Source of the DNA: Alphaproteobacteria bacterium
Lineage (GTDB): Bacteria; Pseudomonadota; Alphaproteobacteria; Acetobacterales; Acetobacteraceae
DNA length: 48,896 bases
Assembly (NCBI GenBank): GCA_017307285.1
Contig: JAFKFI010000068.1
Coordinates: 1-48,896, forward strand
Reading direction: 5' to 3'
A model generated the notes under the pieces. The model ran no database searches, was not told the DNA's origin, and saw only the letters and a list, made by a program, of their open reading frames with translations. The position numbers and the translations under genes are program-made. This document shows positions 26,684 through 36,515 of this stretch, piece after piece. How positions within the stretch are numbered: the stretch's first letter is position 1; each line of letters opens with the position of its first letter.

Positions 26684-26698
26684 GAACATAACAGGAAC
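26684..26698. promoter_or_regulatory. LexA SOS box between divergent SRAP genes
   Basis: GAAC-ATAACAG-GAAC is the complement of the alphaproteobacterial LexA site GTTC-N7-GTTC with a perfect direct repeat. It lies eight bases upstream of the Cys-less SRAP start and 37 bases upstream of the canonical SRAP start, so a single operator can control both genes. Confidence 0.85.
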
Positions 26699-26735
26699 AC
26701 GGTCGCAAGGCAACGCCGATCGAGACGGAGGACCG

Positions 26736-27326
26736 ATGTGCAATGACTATCGACTGAAGGTGGATGTCGCTTCGATCATGGAGGACTTCGCCGACCTGAA
26801 GATCAAGATCCGCTTCGGCGAAGGCACCCCGAACATCGAGGCGCGCGACGACATCAAGATCACGGATGTCGCGCCCATCATCCGCACGGTCGATGGCCTG
26901 CGCGGCGAAGGCGACCTGGTGCAGCGGCGATGGAGCTGGCCGGGTCAGAACAAGCGCCCGGTCTATAATTTCCGCTCGGAGGGCCGCGAGTTCACCTCGA
27001 ACCGCTGCCTGATCGTCGCCGACGGCTTTTATGAGTTCACCGATCCTACCGACAAGGGAAAGAAGCGGAAGGACAAGTGGCTCTTCACCAAGCGCGACGA
27101 GCCGATCTTCTGCATCGCCGGCATCTGGCGGGAGACGAAGGATGTCGGCGAGGCGTTCACCATGCTGACCATGGAACCAGGGCCGGACATCATGCCTTAC
27201 CATGATCGGCAAATCGTTATCCTCGAACGGGAGGCCTGGGCCGGTTGGCTTGATCCGTCTGTGCCGGCTCAGTCGCTGATCCGCCCACTGCCGACAGGTA
27301 CACTCCTGGTCGAACAGGTTGGATAA
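26736..27326 (+). CDS. SRAP-family protein (YedK/HMCES-like), canonical
   Basis: A 196-residue SOS response-associated peptidase. It starts Met-Cys2-Asn-Asp, with Cys2 exposed after Met removal to crosslink abasic sites in single-stranded DNA. It has the NFRSE version of the NxRxE motif, 'GFYEF' with the catalytic Glu, and 'MPYHDRQIVIL' with the His. It protects or suicidally shields abasic sites during replication. LexA box upstream at 26684. It sits beside an error-prone polymerase cassette, fitting a role in DNA-damage tolerance. Confidence 0.9.
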   Translation: MCNDYRLKVDVASIMEDFADLKIKIRFGEGTPNIEARDDIKITDVAPIIRTVDGLRGEGDLVQRRWSWPGQNKRPVYNFRSEGREFTSNRCLIVADGFYEFTDPTDKGKKRKDKWLFTKRDEPIFCIAGIWRETKDVGEAFTMLTMEPGPDIMPYHDRQIVILEREAWAGWLDPSVPAQSLIRPLPTGTLLVEQVG

Positions 27327-27449
27327 AGCTGCGTCAGTTAGCGTGGCAACATATGTTCGATCTCGCCAGCGACGAGGTTCAATAGCGCTCGGGGGAGCAC
27401 ACGCGAGGGAATTATGCGGCACCACGGTGCGAGGGCCACAACGCTCGAT

Positions 27450-28646
27450 TTATTCTCCCATCGCTGGCCGCCTACGCTTCGCCAGGAGTCTCACCAGCAC
27501 AACGCCGAGGATGATTGCGAGGCCACAACCGACGTATAGGTCAGCCTCCCTGGCCGCGGGAAGTATTACAGGGACGAGATAAATCATCCCGCCGAAAGCA
27601 CTGCTAAGCACGGTGCTGAAGCCTTGTGCCCTGCCGATCATCTGGTTGTCGATGACGATCAGGAAGTTCGCATTAGCCAGGGACCTGCTGACGCTCCAGA
27701 GCATCCCGGAAGCGCTATACGTGAATACAGCTAGCAGCGGCGTCTGAGATAAGGAAAAGGCTATTAGCGAGAGGGCCGATATCACCAGAATTGGTGTCAT
27801 CCGCTGCCGCAGAAGCTCCGCTACACGCTGTCCTGACAGAAGCAGTACGGAGGCAGCGCCTGCCAATGCGGCGACCATTTCCAAAGTCCCAAAAAGCGAG
27901 CTGTCGCCGCGAAGGCTGTTGGTTACAAAGCCTGGCAAGAGAAGGTTTGTGACCTGTATTATCGCATAAGATAGCCCCGTGAAGAGGACGGCGGCGAGGC
28001 ATTCCGGGCGTCGCAGGAAATAACGGAGGGCCTCTAGGTTCGATGCAAGAAACGCTCCCGTGCCTGTTTCACCCGATTGAGGTTGAGAGGTCGGTAGCGT
28101 GCGCAAGAGACCTACGGAGCCGAAGCTGATCGCACTAAACAAATATGCGGCCGAGTTACTTCCAAGATAATAGAGCGCGATCCCGGCCGCCCCTGTGCCA
28201 CATGCGATCCCTATTTGCCTGGCTACCGACATCCTTAGAGAGAAGCTCGCCCGCTCTTCCACGGGTACCAGGCGCTGAAGGAGGCCGCCAAGAGAGCCGG
28301 ATAGGATAGCGAAGCCGAATGCTCCTCCAACGCCGGAGACTATCAGTAGGATCTCGCCCACGAGGGCAGAGGAGCCGTCAGCGAAGCCCACCAGAAGCAT
28401 TGCACCAGCTCGTGTCGCCTGTCCTAAGGCTGACATTGATCTCCGGTCGTGCTTGTCGACGAGATGACCTGCTGCTGGTGCGAGAAAAACGCCTGCGAGA
28501 CTGGATGTGAGCAGAACCAAGCCGACTAGCTTTGATCCGCCGACCTGAAAAGCGACCCATGACGGCAAGACGATTCCGACGCCTACTAGGCCAAAGGACA
28601 GGACCGTGAAGAGAGCGTATGCGATCTTCTGCTCGTTTGTGCGCAT
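27450..28646 (-). CDS. MFS transporter (multidrug/macrolide efflux-like)
   Basis: A 398-residue carrier with about 12 hydrophobic segments. It begins 'RTNEQKIAYALFTVLSFGLVGVGIVLPSWVAFQVGG', with 'GHLVDKHDRRSM' as motif A and 'MSVARQIGIACGTGAAGIALYY' in the middle. The style matches MFS_3/enterobactin-exporter and macrolide-efflux proteins. Codon use is distinctly less GC-rich than in dnaE2 and the SRAP genes either side, suggesting separate acquisition. It stands alone with its own 180-base upstream gap. Start at 28646 chosen at the first basic residues before segment 1; 28667 is possible. Confidence 0.82.
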   Translation of the reverse strand: MRTNEQKIAYALFTVLSFGLVGVGIVLPSWVAFQVGGSKLVGLVLLTSSLAGVFLAPAAGHLVDKHDRRSMSALGQATRAGAMLLVGFADGSSALVGEILLIVSGVGGAFGFAILSGSLGGLLQRLVPVEERASFSLRMSVARQIGIACGTGAAGIALYYLGSNSAAYLFSAISFGSVGLLRTLPTSQPQSGETGTGAFLASNLEALRYFLRRPECLAAVLFTGLSYAIIQVTNLLLPGFVTNSLRGDSSLFGTLEMVAALAGAASVLLLSGQRVAELLRQRMTPILVISALSLIAFSLSQTPLLAVFTYSASGMLWSVSRSLANANFLIVIDNQMIGRAQGFSTVLSSAFGGMIYLVPVILPAAREADLYVGCGLAIILGVVLVRLLAKRRRPAMGE

Positions 28647-28828
28647 CTTAAAACCTGGCCTCGTCATGCCGGCGACGACTGCACGGTAGCCCTCGGCCCC
28701 GCACGCAATCGTAGGAATATTTCCTGAACCAAGAGGCACGCAATATCATGGTGGTCCAATTGCGTTTTTGTCCGCCCAAACAACGCGGAAGATCCGGGAC
28801 AGTATTGCGGAAAGCGCGACCGAATGGG

Positions 28829-31800
28829 CTAGTGAAAGTTGCGTGCTTTCACCTTGATTGTGTCGATGTGCAGGTCGGGGATGTAGATGTCGCGAGTGCG
28901 CAGACCCTTCGGCGGCAGCTCGCGCGGATCGGGGCCGGCGCTGCCGTTGCGGACTTGGTCGCCGCGCCCGTGTGGCAGCGGGAACGCTGCGTCGCGACTT
29001 CCCACACTTGCAAGATCGGCCGAGAGATCAGCAATGCGCTGGGCGACCAGGTGAACGACGTCGCCCTCACGCTGGATGCGGCCGCGCACCGCCATCATGC
29101 TGGCCGAAAGGACGGCGCGGCGGTTTGCCTCGAACACCTTGGCCCAGACCACGAGGTTGGCGATTCCGGTCTCGTCTTCTAGGGTGATGAACGTCACGCC
29201 CTTCGCGCTGCCCGGACGCTGACGGACGAGAACGATGCCGGCCGCTTCGAGCCAGCGGCCGTCGCGGGTCGCCATGGCCTCGGCGCAAGTGACGATGCGG
29301 CGACGCTGGAGATCCTGACGGAGAAAGCTGAGCGGATGGGCCCTGAGCGTCAGCCCGACATGACCATAGTCCTCGACCACCTCGCTGCCCGCCGTCATCG
29401 GCCGCAGCGCCACCATGGGCTCGTTGATCTCCGGCACGATGTCAGCTTCGCGTGCTGAGGCTGCCGCAAACAGCGGGAGCGGCTCGTCCCGCAGGGCCTT
29501 GATCGCCCATAGTGCCTCGCGCCGAGCAAGTCCGAGTGCCGGTCGGAAGGCGTCGGCCTCGGCGAGCTGGACCAGAGCGGCCGATGGTACGCCGGCGCAG
29601 CGCCAGAGATCGTCGATCGAGGCGAAGGGCTGATCGGCCCGGGCCGCGACGATCGCTGCGCCATGCGCATTGGCAAGACCTTTGACCATGCGCAGGCCGA
29701 GCCGCACGGCGAAGCGGCTCTCGTCCTTGGTAGGCTCCAGAGTGCAGTCCCAGCGCGAGGAGTTGGCGCAGACGGGCCTGACATCGACGCGATGCTCGAT
29801 CGCATCCCTGACGATCTGGGCGGGCGCGTAGAAGCCCATGGGCTGGGCGTTCAGCAGCGCCGCGCAGAATATGTCGGGGTGCCAGCACTTCAGCCACGCG
29901 CTGGCATAGGCGATCAGCGCAAAAGAGGCGGCGTGCGATTCCGGAAACCCGTAAGAGCCGAAGCCTTCGAGCTGCTTGAACGTGGCCTCTGCGAAATCCC
30001 GCTGATAGCCATTGTCGACCATTCCCTGGATGAGCTTCTCCTTGAAGCCCGAGACGCCGCCGGTGAACTTGAAGGTGGCCATCGACTTGCGGAGCATGTC
30101 GGCTTCGCCGGGCGTGAAGCCGGCGCACTCGATCGCGACGCGCATGGCCTGCTCCTGAAACAGCGGCACGCCCAAGGTCTTGCCGAGCACCTTTTCCAGT
30201 TCGGGCTTGGGGAACACGACAGGCTCCAGACCTTCGCGGCGGCGCAGATATGGATGCACCATGTCGCCCTGGATCGGGCCCGGCCTGACGATCGCGACCT
30301 GCACGACCAAGTCGTAGAAGGTCCGGGGCTTCAGCCTCGGCAGCATCGACATCTGGGCGCGGGATTCGATCTGGAACGTGCCGAGCGTGTCAGCACGCCG
30401 GATCATCGCGTATGTCCGCGGGTCCTCGGCCGGGATGGTGGCGAGGTCCAGATTGATGCCCTTGTGGTCGGCGAGCATATCGAGGCCTCGCTTCATGCAG
30501 CTCAGCATACCCAAGGCGAGAACGTCGACCTTCATGAAGCGCAACGCGTCGATGTCGTCCTTATCCCATTCGATCACCTGACGGTCCGCCATTGCCGCGG
30601 GCTCGATCGGCACCAGCTCGTCGAGCCGATCATGGGTCAGGACGAATCCGCCCGGATGCTGCGACAGGTGTCGGGGCGCGCCCATGAGCTGTCGCGCAAG
30701 ATCGAGCGCCAGGCGCAGCCGGCGGTCGCCGAGATTGAGGTTCAGCGCCTCGACGTGCTTCTCCTCGACGCCCTCCGACCAGCCCCAGACCTGGCTGGAG
30801 AGCGTCTTGATGAGGTCCTCGGTGAGGCCGAGTGCCTTGCCGACGTCGCGCATCGCGCCCTTGGTGCGATAGCGGATGACGGTCGAGCACAGCGCGGCGC
30901 GGTCACGGCCATAGGTGTCGAACACCCACTGCATGACGATCTCGCGCCGCTCGTGTTCGAAATCGACGTCGATGTCAGGCGGCTCGCGCCGCTCTTCGCT
31001 GACAAATCTCTCGAACAGGAGATCATTGCGGCCGGGATCGATCGAGGTGATGCCAAGAACGTAGCAGACGGCGGAATTGGCCGCCGATCCGCGCCCCTGA
31101 CAGAGGATATCCCTGGATCGGGCAAACCGCACGATGCTGTTCACCGTCAGGAAGTATGGCGCGTACTGCAGTTTCTCGATGAGGCGCAGCTCGTGCTGCA
31201 GGGACGCCCGGACGCTGTCCGGCACGCCCTCGGGATAGCGGCCTTCCGCGCCTTCCCAGACGAGCTTCTCGAGCGTTTCCTGCGGCGTCAGCGTCGGATC
31301 GTCTCGCTCCTCCGGATATTGGTAGGCCAGCTCCTTCAAGTCGAACCGGCAGCGCGCGGCGATCTCAATCGAGCGGGCGACCGCTTCGGGATTGCGCGGA
31401 AAGAGCCGGTACATTTCCTCTGGCGGCTTCAGGTGGCGGTCGCCGTATTCGCGCCGGTCACCGAGCTCGTCGATGGTGATGCCGTGACGGATGCAGGTCA
31501 CAACGTCCTGCAAGATACGCCGGTCGGGCGCGTGGTAGAGCACGTCGTTGGTGACGACGGAAGGCACGCGCATCTGGGTCGCCAAGTTCGACAGCTTGTG
31601 GATGCGGAGCTGGTCGTTCGGGCGGCGTCGGAGGGTCAGAGCAAGATAGGCGCGATCCCCGAAGGCATCGCGCAGTCGGCGGAGGTGGAACCCGCAGGTC
31701 TCGTCGGGCTCGTCCGGAACGAGAATGGCGATCAGGCCCTCGCCGTAGGTTACGACATCGGCCCAATCGAGGATGCATTTGGCCTTGCCGCCGCGTTTCT

Positions 31801-32089
31801 TTCCCAGCGAGAGCAGCCGGCATAGCCGGCCGTAGGCCGCTCGATCGGTCGGATAGACCAGCACGGACATGCCGTCGGCGAGATCGAGGCGGCAGCCGAC
31901 GATGAGGCGCACGCCCGTCGTCTTGGCCGCCTCGAAAGCGCGCACGATACCGGCGAGCGAATTCCGGTCCACGACAGCGATGGCTTCGATGCCCTGGACA
32001 GCGGCTTGAGCGAACAGCTCCTCGCAGGACGAGGCGCCCCGCAGGAACGAGAAGTGGGAGGTGACCTGCAGCTCGGCGTAGCGGCTCAT
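28829..32089 (-). CDS. dnaE2: error-prone DNA polymerase DnaE2 (ImuC)
   Basis: A 1086-residue C-family polymerase for SOS translesion synthesis. It has a PHP domain from residue 1 ('[16 protein letters not shown]'), '[16 protein letters not shown]' (332-347), and the catalytic PDIDVDF (371-377) with '[11 protein letters not shown]' supplying the third Asp. A helix-hairpin-helix region with '[19 protein letters not shown]' and a C-terminal OB fold ('[16 protein letters not shown]') complete it. Length is normal for DnaE2. Its ATG overlaps the imuB stop (ATGA at 32086-32089). It works with ImuA and ImuB to copy across damaged bases. Confidence 0.95.
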   Translation of the reverse strand: MSRYAELQVTSHFSFLRGASSCEELFAQAAVQGIEAIAVVDRNSLAGIVRAFEAAKTTGVRLIVGCRLDLADGMSVLVYPTDRAAYGRLCRLLSLGKKRGGKAKCILDWADVVTYGEGLIAILVPDEPDETCGFHLRRLRDAFGDRAYLALTLRRRPNDQLRIHKLSNLATQMRVPSVVTNDVLYHAPDRRILQDVVTCIRHGITIDELGDRREYGDRHLKPPEEMYRLFPRNPEAVARSIEIAARCRFDLKELAYQYPEERDDPTLTPQETLEKLVWEGAEGRYPEGVPDSVRASLQHELRLIEKLQYAPYFLTVNSIVRFARSRDILCQGRGSAANSAVCYVLGITSIDPGRNDLLFERFVSEERREPPDIDVDFEHERREIVMQWVFDTYGRDRAALCSTVIRYRTKGAMRDVGKALGLTEDLIKTLSSQVWGWSEGVEEKHVEALNLNLGDRRLRLALDLARQLMGAPRHLSQHPGGFVLTHDRLDELVPIEPAAMADRQVIEWDKDDIDALRFMKVDVLALGMLSCMKRGLDMLADHKGINLDLATIPAEDPRTYAMIRRADTLGTFQIESRAQMSMLPRLKPRTFYDLVVQVAIVRPGPIQGDMVHPYLRRREGLEPVVFPKPELEKVLGKTLGVPLFQEQAMRVAIECAGFTPGEADMLRKSMATFKFTGGVSGFKEKLIQGMVDNGYQRDFAEATFKQLEGFGSYGFPESHAASFALIAYASAWLKCWHPDIFCAALLNAQPMGFYAPAQIVRDAIEHRVDVRPVCANSSRWDCTLEPTKDESRFAVRLGLRMVKGLANAHGAAIVAARADQPFASIDDLWRCAGVPSAALVQLAEADAFRPALGLARREALWAIKALRDEPLPLFAAASAREADIVPEINEPMVALRPMTAGSEVVEDYGHVGLTLRAHPLSFLRQDLQRRRIVTCAEAMATRDGRWLEAAGIVLVRQRPGSAKGVTFITLEDETGIANLVVWAKVFEANRRAVLSASMMAVRGRIQREGDVVHLVAQRIADLSADLASVGSRDAAFPLPHGRGDQVRNGSAGPDPRELPPKGLRTRDIYIPDLHIDTIKVKARNFH

Positions 32090-33609
32090 CCGAACACCCT
32101 ATGCAGAAACCAGCGCTGCGACCCCGTGTTGGGGTCCTCACCGTCGCCGGAGCGGAAAATCCAGTAGCGCTCGCCGGCGTCGTCCTCGACCCGGAAATAG
32201 TCGCGCACGGCGCTCAGCTCGGAATCGCGTCGCCACCATTCGCCGCGGATTCGTTCGGGTCCGTCGGCCTGCCGGACGCGACGGCGAATGCCGCGCCAGG
32301 TGAAGGCGACGGGCGGGTGATCCGGCAGAAGCGCCATGGTCTCGATCGGCTCCGGCGACGCCAGCAGCCGCGAAGGTCGAGGCCAGTGGCCGGGCCAGCT
32401 CGCGCCCGTCTCCGGCGCCATAGGCGGAATTCGCCGCACCGAACGCTCGGGCACCTCGGTGGCGACGGGGGCCGCCCTATAGAGGCAGTGCTCGCCAACC
32501 CGGTTGATCAGCGTGTCGACCAGATCGGAGACGTCCGGCACGCCATCATCGACCATGGCTGTGAGGGTTTGCTTGTCGGAGAGCGGCTCGGCCAGTGTTG
32601 CGGTCAGGCTGAGGATCTCGATGCCGAAGCCAGGCTCGATCGTCTCGATCTTGTCGGTCAGGAGGCGCGTGAGGCGCTTCACGTCGCGCACCGGCGTGGC
32701 GGTGCCGACACGGACGGCCTGCAGGCGATTATCGACCCGGTGACAGATCAGGTCGAGGCGCTTGGCGCCGAGGCCTTTCGCCTCCAGCTCGGCGCAGAGC
32801 TGGACAACCAGCTTGCCAATATATCGGGCGATGGTCTCGGCCGCCCCGATGGGCTCCGCGAAATTCCGCTTCACCTCGATCAGTTCGTCGGGACGGATCG
32901 GATCGATCGGTTCGCTGAGCAGGCCCGCAGCCTGGTCCAGCCGACGACCGAGCTGCGGCCCGAAGCGAAGAGTGAGCGGAGCGCGCGGCTGCGAGAGGAG
33001 ATCGCCGACGCGCTCGAACCCCAGGACATGGAGAGCAGCGATTATGTCGGCCGGGAGACGAAGCGCCGGCAGAGGCAGGCTGGCCAGGACGGCGCTGCCG
33101 TGACCGGGTGGCGCGACCACGATCGGCTTGGCGACGTAGCGGGCCAGGGCGTGCGCAGCGCCCCAGGTGTCGGCGATGGCAGCGCGGGCGCGCAGGCCGG
33201 AACCGGAAAGGCGGTCGACCAGGCTGGTGAGCATGGCTTCTTCGCCGCCGTGCAGATGATCGGCGCCGGTGGAATCGATCACCAGCCCGTCCGGAGCATC
33301 GGCAGCGACGATCGGCGCGTAGCGTTGGAGCATCCAGAGCGCGAGACGATCGAGCGCCTGAGCGTCGGCCGCGGCGTCGTGATCGTGGACCACGAGGTCC
33401 TGCACGAGCACCCGGGCCTTGGTCGCGGGCATCCCGACGCGCACGCCGGCGGCCTGGGCCGCCGCGTCGACCGCCAGCACCACCTGCCTTCTACCGTCAC
33501 GGCCTATCAGAGCGAGCGGCGCCTCAGCCGGAGGCGCCGCGTCGCCAGCCTTCCGCCGAAGCAGGTCGGTGGACCAGCTCGGCAGGAAGAGCGAGACGAC
33601 CCGAGTCAT
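32086..33609 (-). CDS. imuB: ImuB, inactive Y-family polymerase-like mutasome subunit
   Basis: A 507-residue Y-family-like protein. It starts '[20 protein letters not shown]', where active Y-polymerases have a DxDxFFAxVE motif; the metal-binding acids are missing, as usual for ImuB. It has '[22 protein letters not shown]', '[18 protein letters not shown]' and the little-finger region, and a C-terminal '[30 protein letters not shown]' block for partner contact. ImuB recruits DnaE2 to the sliding clamp. It overlaps imuA by 86 bases and dnaE2 by four. Confidence 0.94.
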   Translation of the reverse strand: MTRVVSLFLPSWSTDLLRRKAGDAAPPAEAPLALIGRDGRRQVVLAVDAAAQAAGVRVGMPATKARVLVQDLVVHDHDAAADAQALDRLALWMLQRYAPIVAADAPDGLVIDSTGADHLHGGEEAMLTSLVDRLSGSGLRARAAIADTWGAAHALARYVAKPIVVAPPGHGSAVLASLPLPALRLPADIIAALHVLGFERVGDLLSQPRAPLTLRFGPQLGRRLDQAAGLLSEPIDPIRPDELIEVKRNFAEPIGAAETIARYIGKLVVQLCAELEAKGLGAKRLDLICHRVDNRLQAVRVGTATPVRDVKRLTRLLTDKIETIEPGFGIEILSLTATLAEPLSDKQTLTAMVDDGVPDVSDLVDTLINRVGEHCLYRAAPVATEVPERSVRRIPPMAPETGASWPGHWPRPSRLLASPEPIETMALLPDHPPVAFTWRGIRRRVRQADGPERIRGEWWRRDSELSAVRDYFRVEDDAGERYWIFRSGDGEDPNTGSQRWFLHRVFG

Positions 33610-34276
33610 CACACGCCTCCACTTTAAAATCTGCACTTTCGCCCGCACGGGCGCGGATGAGTTCCAGGAGCCAACGGTGGCGGCCGACGCCGGGCACCGG
33701 CAGGGTCGCCGAGGGAATGACGGACACGCGCCATCTGGTGGCGGCGGCCGTCGGCTGGCCGAAATCAGATGCCTCGGTTTGTCGGCGCCAGCGCCGCAAG
33801 GCGATGCCGATCGTGCCGCTGCCCTCGGCGCAGAGCTGGAGCCGTCGTGACGCGGTCATATCGAGCCGGGCGACTTCGCCGACTACAGCACCGAGGCCGC
33901 CGTGCCGCAGGCCTTCCTCGACACAGGCCAGCACGGTCTTGTCGTTGCCCGCCTCGACGTAGATCACACGGTCGGGCGACAGGCCTGCCTGCGCCAGCGC
34001 CGGAGCAAAGAGATCTGGCCGGGTGATGACCCAGAGGACCTTGCCCCTGGTTCGCGCGGCTATTCCGGAAGCGAAAAGAGCTGCGGCCGCGCCGTCGACG
34101 GCGCCGTTCCCTCCGCCGGCAATTTCATGGAGTGCGCCGAGCGTGAGGCCGCCGCCCGGAAGCCGCGAGTCGACCTCGGCAATCCCGAACGGAAGCACCG
34201 ATTTAACGCGCCGGCCTCTGCCTTCGATCTTCTCGATCTGCGTGCGCAATGACTCTATGGCGGGCTCTGGCCGCAA
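33524..34276 (-). CDS. imuA: ImuA, RecA-like mutasome subunit
   Basis: A 250-residue SulA/RecA-like protein. It has 'LPFGIAEVDSRLPGGGLTLGALHEIAGGGNGAVDGAAAALFA' (residues ~28-70), the degenerate Walker region of ImuA, then 'VLWVITRPDLFAPALAQAGLSPDRVIYVEAGND'. The C-terminus is basic. First gene of the SOS-induced imuA-imuB-dnaE2 operon. The TTG start at 34276 follows GAGGAA; no ATG in frame is better. A LexA box is 38 bases upstream. Confidence 0.92.
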   Translation of the reverse strand: MRPEPAIESLRTQIEKIEGRGRRVKSVLPFGIAEVDSRLPGGGLTLGALHEIAGGGNGAVDGAAAALFASGIAARTRGKVLWVITRPDLFAPALAQAGLSPDRVIYVEAGNDKTVLACVEEGLRHGGLGAVVGEVARLDMTASRRLQLCAEGSGTIGIALRRWRRQTEASDFGQPTAAATRWRVSVIPSATLPVPGVGRHRWLLELIRARAGESADFKVEACDDSGRLALPAELVHRPASAEGWRRGASG

Positions 34277-34313
34277 ATTCCTCGTTGACCTCCGGGGACG
34301 GGTTCAGCATCAT

Positions 34314-34328
34314 GTTCTTTATTTGTTC
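34314..34328 (+). promoter_or_regulatory. LexA SOS box of imuA-imuB-dnaE2
   Basis: GTTC-TTTATTT-GTTC is a perfect alphaproteobacterial LexA site. It sits 38 bases upstream of the imuA start, and lies just past the stop of the 358-residue gene at 34348. Confidence 0.85.
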
Positions 34329-34347
34329 TATTTTTAAGGTGCCGGAG

Positions 34348-35424
34348 TCAAGGTGCATTCCGAGCCAGGCCGCCGTCATCATCGGCTTGGGATGTGCGCG
34401 GCGAGAGGTCGTAGCGTTCGACCTCGGTCTTGACTCTGTTGAGTCCGCCGGCCTGGTGCCAACGGCTTTGCCGCAACTTGGCAGCCCGGAGGCTCATCCC
34501 CATGATGTAAGAAACAGCGAGGGGACTTTTCCCCATATCGAAGAGCCGGTAGCAAATTTCGACGCCGCGCTTCGTGAGATGGCCGGTTGCGGGACCGCCG
34601 TCCGAACCGTTGTTGTGGTGGTTCGCTGGGAAACGCGGGTGCAGATCGCCGATCAATTCAGATCCCAAATCGAGCTCAGCTTGAATGGCCTCAAGGCGCT
34701 TCTGCTCGCCCCGGGTTTGCATTTGAATGAGGCGATCTAGGCGCTTTAGCTCGTCTTCATAAATCCGCTCCGCCGTTTCGAAGAGCAGGCTGTCCATGGA
34801 GAGGGTCAGCAATAGTGCTCTGGTTCGCGTCCATAGGGTGTCTTTGAATGCGCGAAGACGATCGAGCGCGTCTCCTTTGTAGGTGGGTGCAGTGAAAGCG
34901 ACGTGATCGGACGTCCAGTACGATCGCGTCACGTCCGACATCACGAGGTGAATGCGGTGGGCGATGTCATTTCTGTAGCTTAGGAGTTCTACCAGCTCGT
35001 CAGCTTCCGCGGCTGAGAACATCCCCGCATCAACAGCAAAGCTAAAGGCCTTCCGCAGCTTCTTGCCTTCCTTTGGATCATGCTCCTGAGAGTGACGCAG
35101 CTTTTGCGCATCTTCGGGAGAGAGCCGTCCGGCCAATTCCGCATCAGATAAGATACGGCCGAGCAGCTCGCGCAGACGGCGTTCCTCGGTCGTCTCCCAA
35201 AAGGGAGTGTTCGGGTCTTTGACGGCGCGTGGATAGACATTTACGAGCATGAAGTCGCGGACTTGCTCCGCATAAAACAAGTATAGCGTGGACTCTGCCG
35301 CGCGGTACCGCAGGACGTTCCGCTCGAGGGCAGCCGGCCGGCCGCCGCGAGGATCATCATATCGACTATGCGGGAAGGCCCGGCCGAAATCTCGCTTACG
35401 ATGCGACTTGGTTACTCCAGCCAC
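34348..35424 (-). CDS. unknown protein with HEPN-like R-x4-H motif and C-terminal HTH-like part
   Basis: A 358-residue protein I do not recognise. The middle is helical, with 'ELLSYRNDIAHRIHLVM' carrying Arg151-Asn-Asp-Ile-Ala-His156, the R-x4-H pattern of HEPN ribonucleases. Residues ~215-260 form a coiled-coil-like stretch ('TAERIYEDELKRLDRLIQMQTRGEQKRLEAIQAEL'). Residues ~285-330 ('RGVEICYRLFDMGKSPLAVSYIMGMSLRAAKLRQSRW') look like a helix-turn-helix. GTG start behind AGGAGAGGAA. It is 23 bases after the previous gene and is the last of the four-gene candidate defence operon. It might be a toxin, sensor or regulator. Confidence 0.6.
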   Translation of the reverse strand: MAGVTKSHRKRDFGRAFPHSRYDDPRGGRPAALERNVLRYRAAESTLYLFYAEQVRDFMLVNVYPRAVKDPNTPFWETTEERRLRELLGRILSDAELAGRLSPEDAQKLRHSQEHDPKEGKKLRKAFSFAVDAGMFSAAEADELVELLSYRNDIAHRIHLVMSDVTRSYWTSDHVAFTAPTYKGDALDRLRAFKDTLWTRTRALLLTLSMDSLLFETAERIYEDELKRLDRLIQMQTRGEQKRLEAIQAELDLGSELIGDLHPRFPANHHNNGSDGGPATGHLTKRGVEICYRLFDMGKSPLAVSYIMGMSLRAAKLRQSRWHQAGGLNRVKTEVERYDLSPRTSQADDDGGLARNAP

Positions 35425-35447
35425 GGTCTTCCTCTCCTGTGTCGCTC

Positions 35448-36515
35448 CTATGCCCGAGATCCTGCGGCAAACGTTCGGTGCACGGCCGAACCCCGTCGGC
35501 CGGCGCGAAGCTCGTAGTCATTGGTGATCAATCGGTCATCGAACTCGCCCAGGATGTCCTCCGATCGTGCAAGCTCGAACCCAGCCGGATCGAGCCAGCG
35601 CACGACGGCGCCCTCAGTAATCGGGATGACGTTGTATCGCTGTCGACGGCCATCCGTGCCAGTGAGGGCAACCGGTTCCGGTTGTGCGACCGTGGCCTCA
35701 TGCGCCCGGCGCGGCAGCGTTCCTTGCCATTGGAGAAAAAGCTGTGGGTCGATGAGATCTTCTGACTCGATGTCGTCGAATCCGTCGTTGAGCCAGGCCT
35801 CGAATTCCCCGCGTCGCGCGGCCGCTGCTTCGCGCGTCTGCGCGAGATTTTGCGACAGTGCGAAGGCGACGAAAGGATCATGCGTTCCCCATCTCAAAAG
35901 CTCGCGCGCCCAAAAACCGAACCAGGGCAATCCTGTGGTGGCCTTCCATTCAGCGAGGGTTGGAACGGCGAACGCGTCCGCCGCACCGTCTGACCATGCC
36001 TGCGCAACAACTGCTCCGATCGCCACTCCAAGCCGAAACTCCAGATTGTCGGCAACGAAGCGCTGCCAGGCACGCAGATCGTCGGCGTCTGGTGTTACGG
36101 CGTCGGGTTCATGCATCCACCAGCCCAACACGTCCGCCCAGCGCCGCAGAAGCGCCTGATCCGTATCGGTCTGACGCACGCGGAAGCCGAAGCCACGATC
36201 AGCGGCGAGGAGTTCTCCGATCTCCTCGAAGACATCAATCCGCGCTGTGGCGTCGTCCTCACCGTAGGTGGTCGCCGCTGCAATGAGCTCGCGAAGGCGA
36301 GGAGCGATAGCTTCAAAACGGCGACCGACGACGGGAGAGAAACCATACTGATAGAGCCGGCGGCGCTCTTCCGCGTCCGGATAGACGGTTTCGACGATCG
36401 CGCGGCCTCGCTGCACGAACGCTTGCTCGAGCCAGAGCTCTTGAGCGGCGGCAGCGGACGTGAATGTCGTCCGCCACAGTTCCACGAGATGAGCCTCAGC
36501 GCGGGGGCCTGTCAT
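35448..36515 (-). CDS. unknown helical protein coupled to the helicase gene
   Basis: A 355-residue, Trp-rich, acidic and mostly helical protein. It contains 'EERRRLYQYGFSPVVGRRFEAIAPRLRELI' and 'TTGLPWFGFWARELLRWGTHDPFVAFALSQNLA', and near the C-terminus 'RYNVIPITEGAVVRWLDPAGFELARSEDI'. No family recognised. Its ATG overlaps the helicase stop (ATGA at 36512-36515), so the two are translationally coupled. The helicase ends right after motif VI, so this protein may supply the C-terminal accessory module that fused helicases of this type carry (inference). Confidence 0.65.
   Translation of the reverse strand: MTGPRAEAHLVELWRTTFTSAAAAQELWLEQAFVQRGRAIVETVYPDAEERRRLYQYGFSPVVGRRFEAIAPRLRELIAAATTYGEDDATARIDVFEEIGELLAADRGFGFRVRQTDTDQALLRRWADVLGWWMHEPDAVTPDADDLRAWQRFVADNLEFRLGVAIGAVVAQAWSDGAADAFAVPTLAEWKATTGLPWFGFWARELLRWGTHDPFVAFALSQNLAQTREAAAARRGEFEAWLNDGFDDIESEDLIDPQLFLQWQGTLPRRAHEATVAQPEPVALTGTDGRRQRYNVIPITEGAVVRWLDPAGFELARSEDILGEFDDRLITNDYELRAGRRGSAVHRTFAAGSRA

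Noticed and set aside
26677-26700. Upstream start for the Cys-less SRAP protein that would add eight residues including a Cys
   Set aside because: It would place the LexA box inside the coding region, and the added Cys is at position 5, not 2, so it could not act as the SRAP nucleophile.
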